Below the pieces are notes generated by a model. The model ran no database searches and had not been told where the DNA came from. It was given only the letters and a program-made list of their open reading frames with translations. Positions 10,209 to 19,152 of a stretch of 64,000 bases of DNA are shown here, piece by piece. Location: the NCBI RefSeq assembly GCF_013033355.1, contig NZ_WQDY01000007.1:172011-236010 (forward strand). Direction: 5' to 3'. A program made the translations under genes and the position numbers. Positions within the stretch are counted from its first letter, which is position 1, and every line of letters starts with the position of its first letter. This stretch comes from Ruegeria lacuscaerulensis (GTDB lineage Bacteria > Pseudomonadota > Alphaproteobacteria > Rhodobacterales > Rhodobacteraceae).

Positions 10209-11720
10209 ATGAGCAACCCGCTTTACGATCGCTTGTTCGGCATTCACGCGGGCAAAGACACACCGTTCCTGCATCTTCCGAACGGTCAGACTGTGACTCA
10301 TGCCGATTTTCTGGACATGTCAGCCCGGCTGGCCAATGCGCTGATCGGGTATGAGCTTGAGCCCGGCGACCGTGTGGCTGTTCAGGTGGAAAAATCCCCC
10401 GAGGCGCTGGCGCTGTACGCCGCCTGCGCGCAGGCCGGACTGATCTTTTTGCCTCTCAATACCGGCTACACCACGGCCGAGCTGCAATATTTCATCGAAA
10501 ACAGCGAAGCCGCGCTAGTGGTTTGCGATAACGCGAAATCCAAGGGTCTGGCCCCCATTGCCACTGCCCAAAACGCTCGGCTGGAAACACTGAACGCCGA
10601 TGGATCGGGCAGTTTGATGCGACGCGCGCTTGGGATGCTGCCCGCGTTTGAACCCGTGCGCCGGTCCGAGGAAGATCTGGCCGCCTTCCTGTATACCTCA
10701 GGGACAACCGGGCGCTCCAAGGGAGCGATGCTGTCGCAGGCCAACCTGCTGTCGAACGCGGAAACGCTGGTGCGGGAATGGCGGTTCAGCGCAGATGATG
10801 TGCTGCTGCACGCCTTGCCGATTTTCCACACGCACGGGCTGTTTGTGGCGACGAATGTGGTGCTGGCCTCGGGTGGGTCTATGATCTTTCTGCCGAAGTT
10901 CGATCTGGATGACATGCTGCGCCTGATGCCGCAGGCGACGTCAATGATGGGGGTGCCGACCTTCTACACCCGCCTGTTGGGGGATGATCGGTTCACCGGT
11001 GATCTGGCCCGGCATATGCGACTGTTCATCTCGGGCTCGGCCCCCTTGCTGGCGGAAACCCATGAGCGGTTCGAAACCCGTACCGGCCACCGCATCCTTG
11101 AACGCTATGGCATGACTGAAACCAACATGAACACCTCGAACCCCTATGACGGCGAGCGCCGCGCGGGCACAGTTGGCTTCCCCCTGCCCGATGTCGAATT
11201 GAAAGTGACCGACCCCGAAAGCGGAGAGACCCTGCCGCAGGGTGAGATCGGCATGATCGAGGTGCGCGGTCCGAACGTCTTTCAGGGTTATTGGCAAATG
11301 CCCGAGAAAACCACCGCTGAGCTGCGCGAGGATGGGTTTTTCATCACCGGCGATCTGGGTCGAGTGGACGCCGATGGCTATGTCCATATCGTCGGGCGCG
11401 GCAAAGATCTGATCATCTCGGGCGGGTTCAACATCTATCCAAAGGAACTTGAGATGCTGCTGGACGATCAGCCCGGCGTGTTGGAAAGCGCGGTGATCGG
11501 CGTGCCACACCCGGACTTTGGCGAAACGCCTGTCGGCCTGCTGGTGGCGGAACCCGGCGCAACACCTGATCTGGACGCGATCATGGCCCGTGCGCAGGCC
11601 GAGTTGGCGCGGTTCAAACATCCCCGCAAGCTGATCGTTCTGGACGCGTTGCCGCGCAACACGATGGGAAAGGTGCAGAAAAACGCCCTGCGCGAGCGTT
11701 TCGCCGAACTCTTCACCTAA
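10209..11720 (+). CDS. matB: Malonate--CoA ligase (malonyl-CoA synthetase)
   Basis: 503 residues of the acyl-adenylating family, closest in form to MatB: start MSNPLYDRLFGIHAGKDTPF, AMP-binding loop YTSGTTGRSKGA near residue 165, the GERRAGTVGFPLPDV segment and the C-terminal lysine motif GKVQKNALRERF. Makes malonyl-CoA from malonate, ATP and CoA. The start at 10209 is preferred over an upstream frame opening at 10140 because AAAGGA precedes it. Malonyl-CoA decarboxylase is not adjacent, so the product may serve fatty-acid or other synthesis. Confidence 0.88.
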   Translation: MSNPLYDRLFGIHAGKDTPFLHLPNGQTVTHADFLDMSARLANALIGYELEPGDRVAVQVEKSPEALALYAACAQAGLIFLPLNTGYTTAELQYFIENSEAALVVCDNAKSKGLAPIATAQNARLETLNADGSGSLMRRALGMLPAFEPVRRSEEDLAAFLYTSGTTGRSKGAMLSQANLLSNAETLVREWRFSADDVLLHALPIFHTHGLFVATNVVLASGGSMIFLPKFDLDDMLRLMPQATSMMGVPTFYTRLLGDDRFTGDLARHMRLFISGSAPLLAETHERFETRTGHRILERYGMTETNMNTSNPYDGERRAGTVGFPLPDVELKVTDPESGETLPQGEIGMIEVRGPNVFQGYWQMPEKTTAELREDGFFITGDLGRVDADGYVHIVGRGKDLIISGGFNIYPKELEMLLDDQPGVLESAVIGVPHPDFGETPVGLLVAEPGATPDLDAIMARAQAELARFKHPRKLIVLDALPRNTMGKVQKNALRERFAELFT

Positions 11721-12438
11721 GCGGCACGCGTCCCGTCGGGGTCAAAAGCCGGCACTTGCGATCCTCAAATACCGCCGTGGCCAAGGGGCGGCCATAGCCT
11801 GCGCCCGCATCCAGATTTACCCGGTTGCCGCAATGCTCGGCCTGATCGACGGGCGTGTGGCCATGGACAATCAGCCACGGATGCGGCGCGGCTTCGATCA
11901 GGAATTCGTTGCGGATCCAGATCAGGTCATTCTCGGATTGCTGCTCCAGCGGAAGGCCCGGCCGGATACCCGCGTGAACGAACAGCATTTCGCCCTCTTG
12001 GTGATAGTTCGGCAGAGCATTGAGGAAATCCAGATGCTGCGGTGGAACAGTCTCGACCGCGCGTTGATGGACATGGATGATGCGGTCATTGTCGGTGATA
12101 TCCACACCGTAAGAGGCCAATGTCTCGCGCCCGCCCAAACGCGGATGCAACCAACTGAGCGTGACCGGCAAGTGGCTGTCCGCGACCTCGCAATCCTGCA
12201 CGAACCGCGCCATCATCCGGTCGTGATTGCCCCGGACCATGACCCAGTTACGCCCCGCACGCTGACCTTCGTTCAACAGGTCAAGAACGCCGCGACTGCT
12301 CGGACCACGATCAACATAGTCACCAAGAAAGACCACACGCGCATCCGGCCCGCCATCCGCTTCGATCCGCGCCAGGGCGTCTTTCAGCATGTCAAGCTGC
12401 CCGTGGATATCTCCGATGGCATAGATGGGGGGCTTCAC
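11713..12438 (-). CDS. Metallophosphoesterase, PPP-type protein/diadenosine phosphatase
   Basis: 241 residues with the full PPP signature: GDIHGQLDML, GDYVDRGPSS, RGNHDRM and VHGHTPV. Could dephosphorylate proteins or hydrolyse Ap4A; the sequence does not decide. GTG at 12438 is chosen: AGGAAAGG lies in front of it, and longer starts would run into the serA terminator at 12490-12528. Its 3' end overlaps matB by 8 bases in convergent orientation. Confidence 0.87.
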   Translation of the reverse strand: MKPPIYAIGDIHGQLDMLKDALARIEADGGPDARVVFLGDYVDRGPSSRGVLDLLNEGQRAGRNWVMVRGNHDRMMARFVQDCEVADSHLPVTLSWLHPRLGGRETLASYGVDITDNDRIIHVHQRAVETVPPQHLDFLNALPNYHQEGEMLFVHAGIRPGLPLEQQSENDLIWIRNEFLIEAAPHPWLIVHGHTPVDQAEHCGNRVNLDAGAGYGRPLATAVFEDRKCRLLTPTGRVPLR

Positions 12439-12489
12439 GGCTTTACCTTTCCTGAAACTCTGCTGTCTTGTGGCGCATCTGAGTAACTT

Positions 12490-12528
12490 AAAAAAAGACA
12501 ATGCCCGCGCATTCATCGGCGCGGGCAT
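12490..12528 (-). terminator. Intrinsic terminator of serA
   Basis: On the minus strand a 10-bp perfect stem (ATGCCCGCGC / GCGCGGGCAT, arms 12501-12510 and 12519-12528) is followed after a few bases by seven U. It lies 25 bases past the serA stop and before the phosphoesterase start. Confidence 0.88.
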
Positions 12529-12552
12529 CAGTTGTTTCCTCTTTGCCGCAGA

Positions 12553-14148
12553 TCAGGCCACGTCAAATACCAAAGGCTTGATCTGAGTGAACAGCCCGGT
12601 TTCGGCCAGCTTGGCGCGCGCTTCAGCCGGGACCGGCTCATCGACATAGAGCAGCGCGATGGCCTCGCCCCCTGCCTCGGACCGGCCAAGGGTAAAGTTC
12701 GCGATATTCACATCGTTCTCGCCCATCGTCTGACCCAGCGCACCGATGATGCCCGGCACGTCTTCGTTGGTGGTATAGAGCATATGCGCCCCGACCTCGG
12801 CGTCGATATTGATGCCCTTAATCTGGATGAACCGGGGCTTGCCATCGCTGAACACTGTCCCACCGATCGAACGTTCGCGTTTCGAGGTGACAACGGTGAC
12901 TTTGATATAACCCTCAAACGCACCGGACTTGTCCTGATTGGTGGTCGAAATCTTGATCCCGCGTTCCTTGGCAACGACCGGCGCCGAGACCATGTTCACA
13001 TCGGGATTGACCTTTTTCATGATCCCCGCAACCACGGCGCAGTTCAGCGCGGCCAGGTTCATCTCGGCGGCCACACCATCATAGAGGATGTTGATCGCCT
13101 TGATCGGTTCATCCGTCATCTGGCCGATGAATCCACCCAAATGCCCGGCCAGCTTGATCCACGGGCCCATGATCTTGGCCTCTTCGGCGGTGACGCTGGG
13201 CATGTTCAGAGCGTTTTCAACAGCCCCGGTCAGCAGATAGTTCGAGATTTGCTCGGCCACCTGCAACGCTACGTTTTCCTGCGCCTCGGTCGTGGCGGCG
13301 CCCAAATGCGGCGTGCAGACGACGTTGGGCAGGTTGAACAAAGCGTTTTCCTTGGCCGGTTCCTCGCTGAACACGTCAAAGGCCGCACCAGCCACATGGC
13401 CCGAATGCAGCATCTCGGCCAGCGCGTCCTCATCAACCAGACCCCCACGAGCACAATTGACGATGCGCACGCCCTTCTTGGTCTTGGCCAGATTCTCGCG
13501 GCTCAGGATGTTGCGGGTCTGGTCGGTCAGAGGCACGTGCAAAGTGATGAAATCGGCGCGGGCCAGCAGGTCATCCAGTTCGACCTTTTCAACACCCATC
13601 TTGGCGGCTTTCTCTTCGCTGAGATAGGGATCATAGGCGACGACCTTCATCTTCAGGCCCAGCGCGCGCTCACAAACGATGCCGCCAATGTTGCCTGCAC
13701 CAATGACACCGAGGGTCTTGTTGGTCAGCTCAATCCCCATGAATTTGGACTTTTCCCACTTGCCGGCGTGGGTCGAGGCGCTGGCCTCGGGGATTTGCCG
13801 CGCCACGGCGAACATCATCGCAATGGCATGTTCGGCGGTGGTGATCATGTTGCCGAACGGCGTGTTCATCACGATCACGCCTTTTTTCGAGGCCGCTTCC
13901 TTGTCGACATTGTCTGTGCCAATCCCGGCGCGACCGATCACTTTAAGATTGTCGGCTTTCTCCAACAGGGTCGGCGTGACCTTGGTGGCCGAGCGGATGG
14001 CAAGGCCGTCATACTGACCGATCACCTCGGCCAGCTTGTCTTTGTCCTTGCCCAGATCGGGCATGAAATCCACATCAATGCCGCGATCGCGGAAAATCTG
14101 CACGGCGGTTTCGCTGAGCTTGTCAGATACGAGTACTTTGGGGGCCAT
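12553..14148 (-). CDS. serA: D-3-phosphoglycerate dehydrogenase
   Basis: The first step of serine synthesis: NAD-dependent oxidation of 3-phosphoglycerate. A 531-residue long form: catalytic domain, Rossmann motif GAGNIGGIVCERALG near residue 145, active-site segment NCARGGLVDE, PHLGAATTEAQ with the catalytic His, an intervening ASB domain, and a C-terminal ACT domain (DVPGIIGALGQTMGENDVNI) for serine feedback. AGGACC in front of the ATG. It follows serC on the same strand with a 71-base gap. Confidence 0.97.
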   Translation of the reverse strand: MAPKVLVSDKLSETAVQIFRDRGIDVDFMPDLGKDKDKLAEVIGQYDGLAIRSATKVTPTLLEKADNLKVIGRAGIGTDNVDKEAASKKGVIVMNTPFGNMITTAEHAIAMMFAVARQIPEASASTHAGKWEKSKFMGIELTNKTLGVIGAGNIGGIVCERALGLKMKVVAYDPYLSEEKAAKMGVEKVELDDLLARADFITLHVPLTDQTRNILSRENLAKTKKGVRIVNCARGGLVDEDALAEMLHSGHVAGAAFDVFSEEPAKENALFNLPNVVCTPHLGAATTEAQENVALQVAEQISNYLLTGAVENALNMPSVTAEEAKIMGPWIKLAGHLGGFIGQMTDEPIKAINILYDGVAAEMNLAALNCAVVAGIMKKVNPDVNMVSAPVVAKERGIKISTTNQDKSGAFEGYIKVTVVTSKRERSIGGTVFSDGKPRFIQIKGINIDAEVGAHMLYTTNEDVPGIIGALGQTMGENDVNIANFTLGRSEAGGEAIALLYVDEPVPAEARAKLAETGLFTQIKPLVFDVA

Positions 14149-14196
14149 TTCTCTGGTCCTTGAATATAGGGAGATGTCCGGGCCACAGGCGGGCCC

Positions 14197-14217
14197 AGAT
14201 TTTTCGTCGAAAAATCT
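14197..14217. repeat. Palindromic element between serC and serA
   Basis: AGATTTTTC, GTC, GAAAAATCT: a 9-bp perfect inverted repeat with a 3-base loop. On the minus strand it lies just after the serC stop and before serA. With no U-run after it, it looks like a transcript-stabilising or REP-like palindrome, not a terminator. Similar TTTTTCGTCGAAAAA palindromes recur in Rhodobacteraceae spacers (from general knowledge; not searched). Confidence 0.5.
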
Positions 14218-14219
14218 TG

Positions 14220-15374
14220 TCAGGCGGCTGCCGATTGCGCAGCGATCTCGGCCTCAAAGGCCCAGGCCAGCCAGGGCAGCATGGCCTGAATGTCCGAGGT
14301 CTCGACCGTGCCGCCGCACCAGATGCGCAGGCCCGCAGGGGCATCGCGATAGGCACCTATGTCCAGCGCAATATTCTCGGCTTCCAGCCGTTTGGCCACG
14401 GCCTTGGCAAAGGTCGCGCCATCCTGAATGCGAGGATCGGTGAATTTCAGGCAGACGGACGTGTTCGATTGCGTCGCCACATCCTCGGCCAGATTGGCGA
14501 TCCAGTCGTTCTGGTCACAAAACGCATGTACCGCACCGGCATTGGCATCGGCGCGGGCGATCAGGCCCTGCAAGCCACCCACCGAACGCGCCCAGTCCAG
14601 CGCGAACAGGTAATCCTCGACCGCCAGCATCGAGGGCGTGTTGATCGTGGCCCCGGTGAAAATGCCATCAATCAGCTTGCCGCTTTTGGTCAGGCGGAAA
14701 ATCTTGGGCAGCGGCCATGCGGGGGTGTAGCTTTCCAGTCGCTCCACCGCACGCGGGCTGAGGACCAGCATGCCATGCGCTGCTTCACCACCCAGCACCT
14801 TTTGCCAGCTAAACGTAGTCACATCCAGCTTGTCCCACGGCAGGTCCATCGCAAAGGCAGCCGAGGTTGCATCACAGATCGTCAGACCCTGACGGTCATC
14901 CGCGATCCAGTCGCCATTGGGTACTCGCACGCCCGAGGTCGTGCCGTTCCACGTAAACACCACATCGTTGACGAAATCGACCGAGGCCAGATCGACGATC
15001 TGTCCGTACTCCGCCGTTTTCACCTCGGCGTCGATTTTCAGTTGCTTGACCACGTCGGTGACCCAACCGGCACCAAAGCTTTCCCACGCCAGCATCTCGA
15101 CCTTGCGTTCGCCCAGCAGCGACCAAAGCGCCATCTCGACCGCGCCGGTGTCCGATGCGGGAACGATACCGATTTTGTAATCCGCCGGAATACCCAGCAC
15201 CTCGCGCGTGCCTTCGATGGCCGCTTTCAGCTTGTCCTTGCCCACGGCAGCACGGTGCGACCGGCCCAGCGCGGCATCGGCCAACTTGTTCAGATCAAAT
15301 GTGGGGGGTTTGGCGCAGGGGCCCGAGGAAAAACGCGGATTCGCCGGCCGCGTAGCCGGTTGTTCAATGCTCAT
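14220..15374 (-). CDS. serC: Phosphoserine aminotransferase
   Basis: PLP enzyme converting 3-phosphohydroxypyruvate and glutamate to phosphoserine and 2-oxoglutarate. 384 residues of the alphaproteobacterial SerC type: start [23 protein letters not shown] lysine in [18 protein letters not shown] at 15374 is chosen; the upstream frame runs through the leader RNA. Forms a unit with serA. Confidence 0.95.
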   Translation of the reverse strand: MSIEQPATRPANPRFSSGPCAKPPTFDLNKLADAALGRSHRAAVGKDKLKAAIEGTREVLGIPADYKIGIVPASDTGAVEMALWSLLGERKVEMLAWESFGAGWVTDVVKQLKIDAEVKTAEYGQIVDLASVDFVNDVVFTWNGTTSGVRVPNGDWIADDRQGLTICDATSAAFAMDLPWDKLDVTTFSWQKVLGGEAAHGMLVLSPRAVERLESYTPAWPLPKIFRLTKSGKLIDGIFTGATINTPSMLAVEDYLFALDWARSVGGLQGLIARADANAGAVHAFCDQNDWIANLAEDVATQSNTSVCLKFTDPRIQDGATFAKAVAKRLEAENIALDIGAYRDAPAGLRIWCGGTVETSDIQAMLPWLAWAFEAEIAAQSAAA

Positions 15375-15379
15375 GTGTA

Positions 15380-15430
15380 TTACCCTTCCAGATACACGCC
15401 CCTCGTTGGGGAGGGGTGTCCCGCCGCCAC
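15380..15430 (-). ncRNA. Probable serC leader RNA motif
   Basis: In the minus-strand transcript the segment GGGACACCCCTC, CCCAAC loop, GAGGGGCGTGT folds into a stem (6 bp plus 3 bp with a CG bulge; plus-strand arms 394-396/399-404 and 411-416/417-419 of 15 kb), 20 bases before the serC start. A conserved serC leader element of this kind is known from alphaproteobacteria (Corbino et al. 2005 family set). My identification is from remembered form and position; a covariance-model search would decide. Confidence 0.55.
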
Positions 15431-15659
15431 ACCTAGAAACCCCTCGGCAGTGCAGCAAGCAGAAAAGACGTTTGAATGCCGAAAAACGACATCACTTTTC
15501 GCTCCGCACACGGTCATAGGTTTCCGATAGGCGAAAAGATTTGCGCGCCATGAACATTCACGCGGCGGGGTTGACTGTTTTTTAGGCACTCTGTCTCGCG
15601 TCCCGACGGAAAAGCCACCGAACTCTTGAGATCGCGCAGCCACCCGGTGAAAAGGTGCC

Positions 15660-16244
15660 ATGCCAGACACCCTGACCATTGTCGTAGTAGAGGAAGACCG
15701 CGAGCGTGCGATTGCCATCGTCGACGCACTCAACGCGTCCGGGGCCTATGATGTGCACGTGATCGGCAATGTCTCCAGCCTTGCGCGCAAGATTGCCGCC
15801 TTGATTCCGGATGTGGTGCTGATCGACATCGACAACCCGACCCGCGATATGCTTGAGGAACTGACGCTTGCATCCGGGCCTCTAGAACGGCCCGTGGCCA
15901 TGTTCGTCTCGGGCGCAGCCGGAGATCTGGCCTCGACCGCGATTGAGGCGGGCTTGTCGGCTTATGTGGTTGACGGGATGCAGCCGGATCGGCTGAAGCC
16001 CGTGCTGGATGCCGCCATCGCGCGGTTTCAGATCGTGCGCCAGATGCGCCGCGAACTGGCCGAAACCAAACGTGCGCTGGAGGAACGCAAGGTGATCGAC
16101 CGCGCCAAGGGTCTGCTGATGAAGGCGCGCGGGGTTGAGGAAGAAGAGGCCTATGCCCTGCTGCGCAAGGCCGCGATGGATCAGGGCCGCCGCGTCGCCG
16201 ACGTGGCCGAGGCGTTGGTCACGGCCTCGGGGCTGTTGTCATGA
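15660..16244 (+). CDS. nasT: ANTAR-domain nitrate antiterminator
   Basis: 194 residues: an N-terminal receiver-like domain (TIVVVEEDRERAIAIVDAL, with an acidic pocket and VLIDIDNP near the phospho-acceptor position) and a C-terminal ANTAR RNA-binding domain from about residue 130 (LEERKVIDRAKGLLMKARGV). NasT binds paired hexaloop hairpins in the leader of nitrate genes and prevents termination; NasS holds it when nitrate is absent. It overlaps nasS by ATGA, and its expected target lies at 17526-17643. Confidence 0.92.
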   Translation: MPDTLTIVVVEEDRERAIAIVDALNASGAYDVHVIGNVSSLARKIAALIPDVVLIDIDNPTRDMLEELTLASGPLERPVAMFVSGAAGDLASTAIEAGLSAYVVDGMQPDRLKPVLDAAIARFQIVRQMRRELAETKRALEERKVIDRAKGLLMKARGVEEEEAYALLRKAAMDQGRRVADVAEALVTASGLLS

Positions 16245-17413
16245 ACGCTGTGACGCTGCCCGTTGCTTATGTTCCGCTGGTGGACGCCGCCCCCTTGATC
16301 GTGGCGCATGAGATGGGTCTGGCCCGGGCTGAAGGGATCGAACTGGACCTGATCGCAGCGCCCTCATGGTCATCCGTGCGCGATATGCTGGCCTTTGGGC
16401 GGGTGGATGCCGCGCACCTGCTGTCGCCGGTCCCTGTTGCCATGGCCTTGGGGCTGGGCGGGGTGACACAACCCTTGTCCGCCGTGTCGGTCCTATCGGT
16501 AAACGGCGATGTGATCGGTGTTAGCCGCGCGTTGGAGATCCGCTTGCGCGACGCAGGCTATGAGTTCGATTTCCGCGATCCGTTCAAGGCCGCTACTGCG
16601 CTGGCCTCGGTCGCGGATGGGCCATTGGTCTTCGGCGTGCCCTTCCCGTTCTCGCTGCATGTGGAACTTCTGCATTGCTGGCTTGAGGCCACCGAACTGT
16701 CCAAAATCGGGGTCGAGGTGCGCACCATCCCGCCGCCGCTGATGGCGCAGGCCTTGGCCGAGGGTGATGTGGATGCGTTCTGTGTGGGTGAACCCTGGGG
16801 TTCGGTCGCTGTGGAATCGCAGGCGGGGGCGTTACTGCTGCCCGGTCAGGCGATCTGGGCCTTTGCGCCGGAAAAGGTGCTGGCCGTGCGCACCGACTGG
16901 GCGGATACCGAGCCGCACCTGCTGGGCAAGCTGATGCGGGCCGTCTGGCGCGCCGGACGCTGGCTGGGCCAGCCGGGCAGCCACACCGCCGCCGCTGAAA
17001 TCCTTGCCCGAGACACCTATCTGAACCTGCCTTCGGAACTGATCGACCGGGCGCTCTCGGGGCGCTTTACCATCACCGGCCACGCCGAACAGCGCGAGGT
17101 GCCGGGATTTGTCGAGTTCCACGACGGGGCCGCAAACTTCCCATGGCGCAGTCAGGCCAAGTGGATCGCCCACCGTCTGGCGCAAAGATACGGTCTGGAC
17201 CCACATCTGGCGCTGGCCCAAGCGGGCAGCGTGTTCCGCAGCGATATCTACCGCAATCAACTAGCAGGATTGGGGGCCGATCTGCCCGGTGCGTCGGAAA
17301 AGCTGGAAGGCGCGATTCGTGAGACCACGCCCGTTGCTTCCCATAACGGGCAGCTGTCGCTAAAGCGGGATGCGTTCTTGGATGGGCGCATTTTTGATCC
17401 TCAGGATTTCTGA
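16241..17413 (+). CDS. nasS: Nitrate sensor, NrtA-like protein without signal peptide
   Basis: 390 residues of the CmpA/NrtA periplasmic-binding fold but starting MNAVTLPVAYVPLVDAAPLI with no export signal, so it is cytoplasmic, as expected for NasS. Contains the family segments GVPFPFSLHVELLHCW and CVGEPWGS. Known role of the family: binds nitrate and then releases NasT. Translationally coupled to nasT, which fits a stoichiometric pair. Confidence 0.92.
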   Translation: MNAVTLPVAYVPLVDAAPLIVAHEMGLARAEGIELDLIAAPSWSSVRDMLAFGRVDAAHLLSPVPVAMALGLGGVTQPLSAVSVLSVNGDVIGVSRALEIRLRDAGYEFDFRDPFKAATALASVADGPLVFGVPFPFSLHVELLHCWLEATELSKIGVEVRTIPPPLMAQALAEGDVDAFCVGEPWGSVAVESQAGALLLPGQAIWAFAPEKVLAVRTDWADTEPHLLGKLMRAVWRAGRWLGQPGSHTAAAEILARDTYLNLPSELIDRALSGRFTITGHAEQREVPGFVEFHDGAANFPWRSQAKWIAHRLAQRYGLDPHLALAQAGSVFRSDIYRNQLAGLGADLPGASEKLEGAIRETTPVASHNGQLSLKRDAFLDGRIFDPQDF

Positions 17414-17525
17414 CGCCTAAGAATTAGGCAGACGCGAGCGCAACACCGCGCGATTGCAGCATTTAACGCCGCGTTGCAGCAAAATCGCTTGATCGGCAAC
17501 GGCGCATTTACCACTCTGGACCCAT

Positions 17526-17572
17526 CGGCACACAAAGGCGTGTGTCGCAAGAATTCCTCCCAAAGTTTGGGA
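17526..17572 (+). ncRNA. Two-hairpin ANTAR (NasT) antitermination target
   Basis: First hairpin: 8-bp stem CGGCACAC/GTGTGTCG (17526-17547) with hexaloop AAAGGC, A at loop position 1 and G at 4, the ANTAR signature. Second: TCCC/GGGA around AAAGTTT (17558-17572), again an A-x-x-G loop start but with a less perfect closing pair. A linker of about 10 bases separates them, and the terminator follows 10 bases later. Loop rule from work on NasR/EutV RNA targets; the fold was read by eye. Confidence 0.75.
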
Positions 17573-17582
17573 ACGACTGAGC

Positions 17583-17643
17583 AAAGCCGCTCACTCTCTG
17601 GTCACCTCCTCCCGGCCAGAGCGTGCAGCGGCTTTTTGTTTTT
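17583..17643 (+). terminator. Conditional terminator in nrtA leader
   Basis: AAAGCCGCT (17583-17591) pairs with AGCGGCTTT (17627-17635), with an inner CTCTGG/CCAGAG stem (17596-17601 and 17616-17621). A T-run TTTTTGTTTTT follows. It sits 43 bases before nrtA and directly after the ANTAR hairpins, so read-through is expected only with free NasT. Confidence 0.85.
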
Positions 17644-17685
17644 CACCCGCCCGGTTGACCGGGACCAAGAAAGGGACAGACCCAC

Positions 17686-19053
17686 ATGAAGAAATTGCTT
17701 GCAGGCCTTGTCGCCACCAGCGCCCTGATCAGCCCCGCGTTGGCAGAAACGCTGGAGCTGGAGAAGGACGAGCTGACCTTTGGCTTTATCAAACTGACCG
17801 ACATGGCCCCGCTGGCCGTGGCTTATGAGAATGGGTACTTCCTGGATGAGGGCCTGTTCGTAACGCTCGAAGCGCAGGCCAATTGGAAAGTGCTGCTGGA
17901 CGGCGTGATCGACGGACAGCTGGACGGTGCGCACATGCTGGCCGGTCAGCCGCTGGCCGCAACTATCGGATACGGCACCGAGGCGCATATCATCACCCCC
18001 TTCTCGATGGACCTGAACGGCAACGGCATCACCGTGTCGAACGAGGTCTGGGAAGAGATGAAGCCGAACATTCCGAAAATGGATGACGGTCGCCCGCAGC
18101 ACCCGATTTCGGCCGAGGCGCTGGCGCCGGTGGTCGAGAAATACAACTCCGAAGGCAAGCCCTTTAACATGGGCATGGTCTTCCCGGTTTCGACCCACAA
18201 TTACGAACTGCGCTACTGGCTTGCCGCTGGCGGCCTGCATCCGGGCTATTACAGCCCTGAAAACGTAACCGGCCAGATCGGCGCGGATGTGTTCCTGTCG
18301 GTGACGCCTCCGCCACAAATGCCGGCCACATTGGAAGCAGGCACCATCTATGGCTATTGCGTAGGTGAACCGTGGAACCAGCAGGCCGTGTTCAAAGGCA
18401 TCGGCGTGCCGGTCATCACCGATTATGAGCTGTGGAAGAACAACCCCGAAAAGGTCTTTGGCATAAATGCCGAGTTCGCCGAGCAGTACCCCAACACCAC
18501 CCGCGCTGTTACCAAAGCTCTGATCCGCGCTGCGATGTGGCTGGATGAAAACGACAACGCCAACCGCCCCGCCGCGGTCGAGATGCTGAGCCAGCCGGAA
18601 TATGTGGGTGCTGACTATGACGTGATCGCGAATTCGATGACCGGTACATTCGAGTACGAGAAAGGCGACAAGCGTGAAGTGCCCGATTTCAACGTCTTCT
18701 TCCGCTATAACGCGACCTACCCGTTCTATTCGGACGCCATCTGGTACCTGACCCAGATGCGCCGCTGGGGCCAGATCGCCGAACCGCAGACCGACGCGTG
18801 GTATGACGAGGTCGCCAAGTCCGTCTACCGCCCGGACATCTATCTGGACGCCGCCAAAATGCTGGTCGACGAAGGCCTGGCGAATGAGGCCGACTTCCCC
18901 TGGGACAGCGACGGCTACAAGGCCCCCACGCCCGCCGAGGATATCATCGACGGCATTCCCTATGACGCCCGTCAGCCCAACGCCTATCTGCAAAGCCTGC
19001 CGATCGGCCTGAAAGGCGAACAGGTCGTCGTCGGCACCGAAGTTCAGGGTTAA
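17686..19053 (+). CDS. nrtA: Nitrate ABC transporter, substrate-binding protein
   Basis: 455 residues. Signal peptide [20 protein letters not shown] with cleavage after ALA; CmpA/NrtA fold with [33 protein letters not shown] and [12 protein letters not shown]. Captures nitrate (or nitrite) in the periplasm for NrtB/NrtCD. The family can also bind bicarbonate or cyanate, but the nirBD-nasA context argues for nitrate. AAGAAAGGGA precedes the ATG. Confidence 0.93.
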   Translation: MKKLLAGLVATSALISPALAETLELEKDELTFGFIKLTDMAPLAVAYENGYFLDEGLFVTLEAQANWKVLLDGVIDGQLDGAHMLAGQPLAATIGYGTEAHIITPFSMDLNGNGITVSNEVWEEMKPNIPKMDDGRPQHPISAEALAPVVEKYNSEGKPFNMGMVFPVSTHNYELRYWLAAGGLHPGYYSPENVTGQIGADVFLSVTPPPQMPATLEAGTIYGYCVGEPWNQQAVFKGIGVPVITDYELWKNNPEKVFGINAEFAEQYPNTTRAVTKALIRAAMWLDENDNANRPAAVEMLSQPEYVGADYDVIANSMTGTFEYEKGDKREVPDFNVFFRYNATYPFYSDAIWYLTQMRRWGQIAEPQTDAWYDEVAKSVYRPDIYLDAAKMLVDEGLANEADFPWDSDGYKAPTPAEDIIDGIPYDARQPNAYLQSLPIGLKGEQVVVGTEVQG

Positions 19054-19060
19054 CTCCCCT

Positions 19061-19088
19061 GCCTCCCGGCCCTTGGTGGCTGGGGGGC
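19061..19088 (+). other. Strong intercistronic hairpin after nrtA
   Basis: GCCTCCCGGCC and GGCTGGGGGGC form an uninterrupted 11-bp stem (two G-U pairs) around CTTGGT, 7 bases after the nrtA stop, with no T-run. Such hairpins after binding-protein genes commonly protect the upstream message or partly end transcription, giving more NrtA than NrtB. Confidence 0.6.
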
Positions 19089-19152
19089 TTCCCCATTCAC
19101 ACAGAATTCCACCCCCGCCCGGCGCTGAACGACCGGGCCAGGAGACCGCAAG

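Noticed and set aside
12532..14163. 543-codon frame opposite serA
   Set aside because: Antisense shadow; serA is complete with its own ribosome site and terminator.
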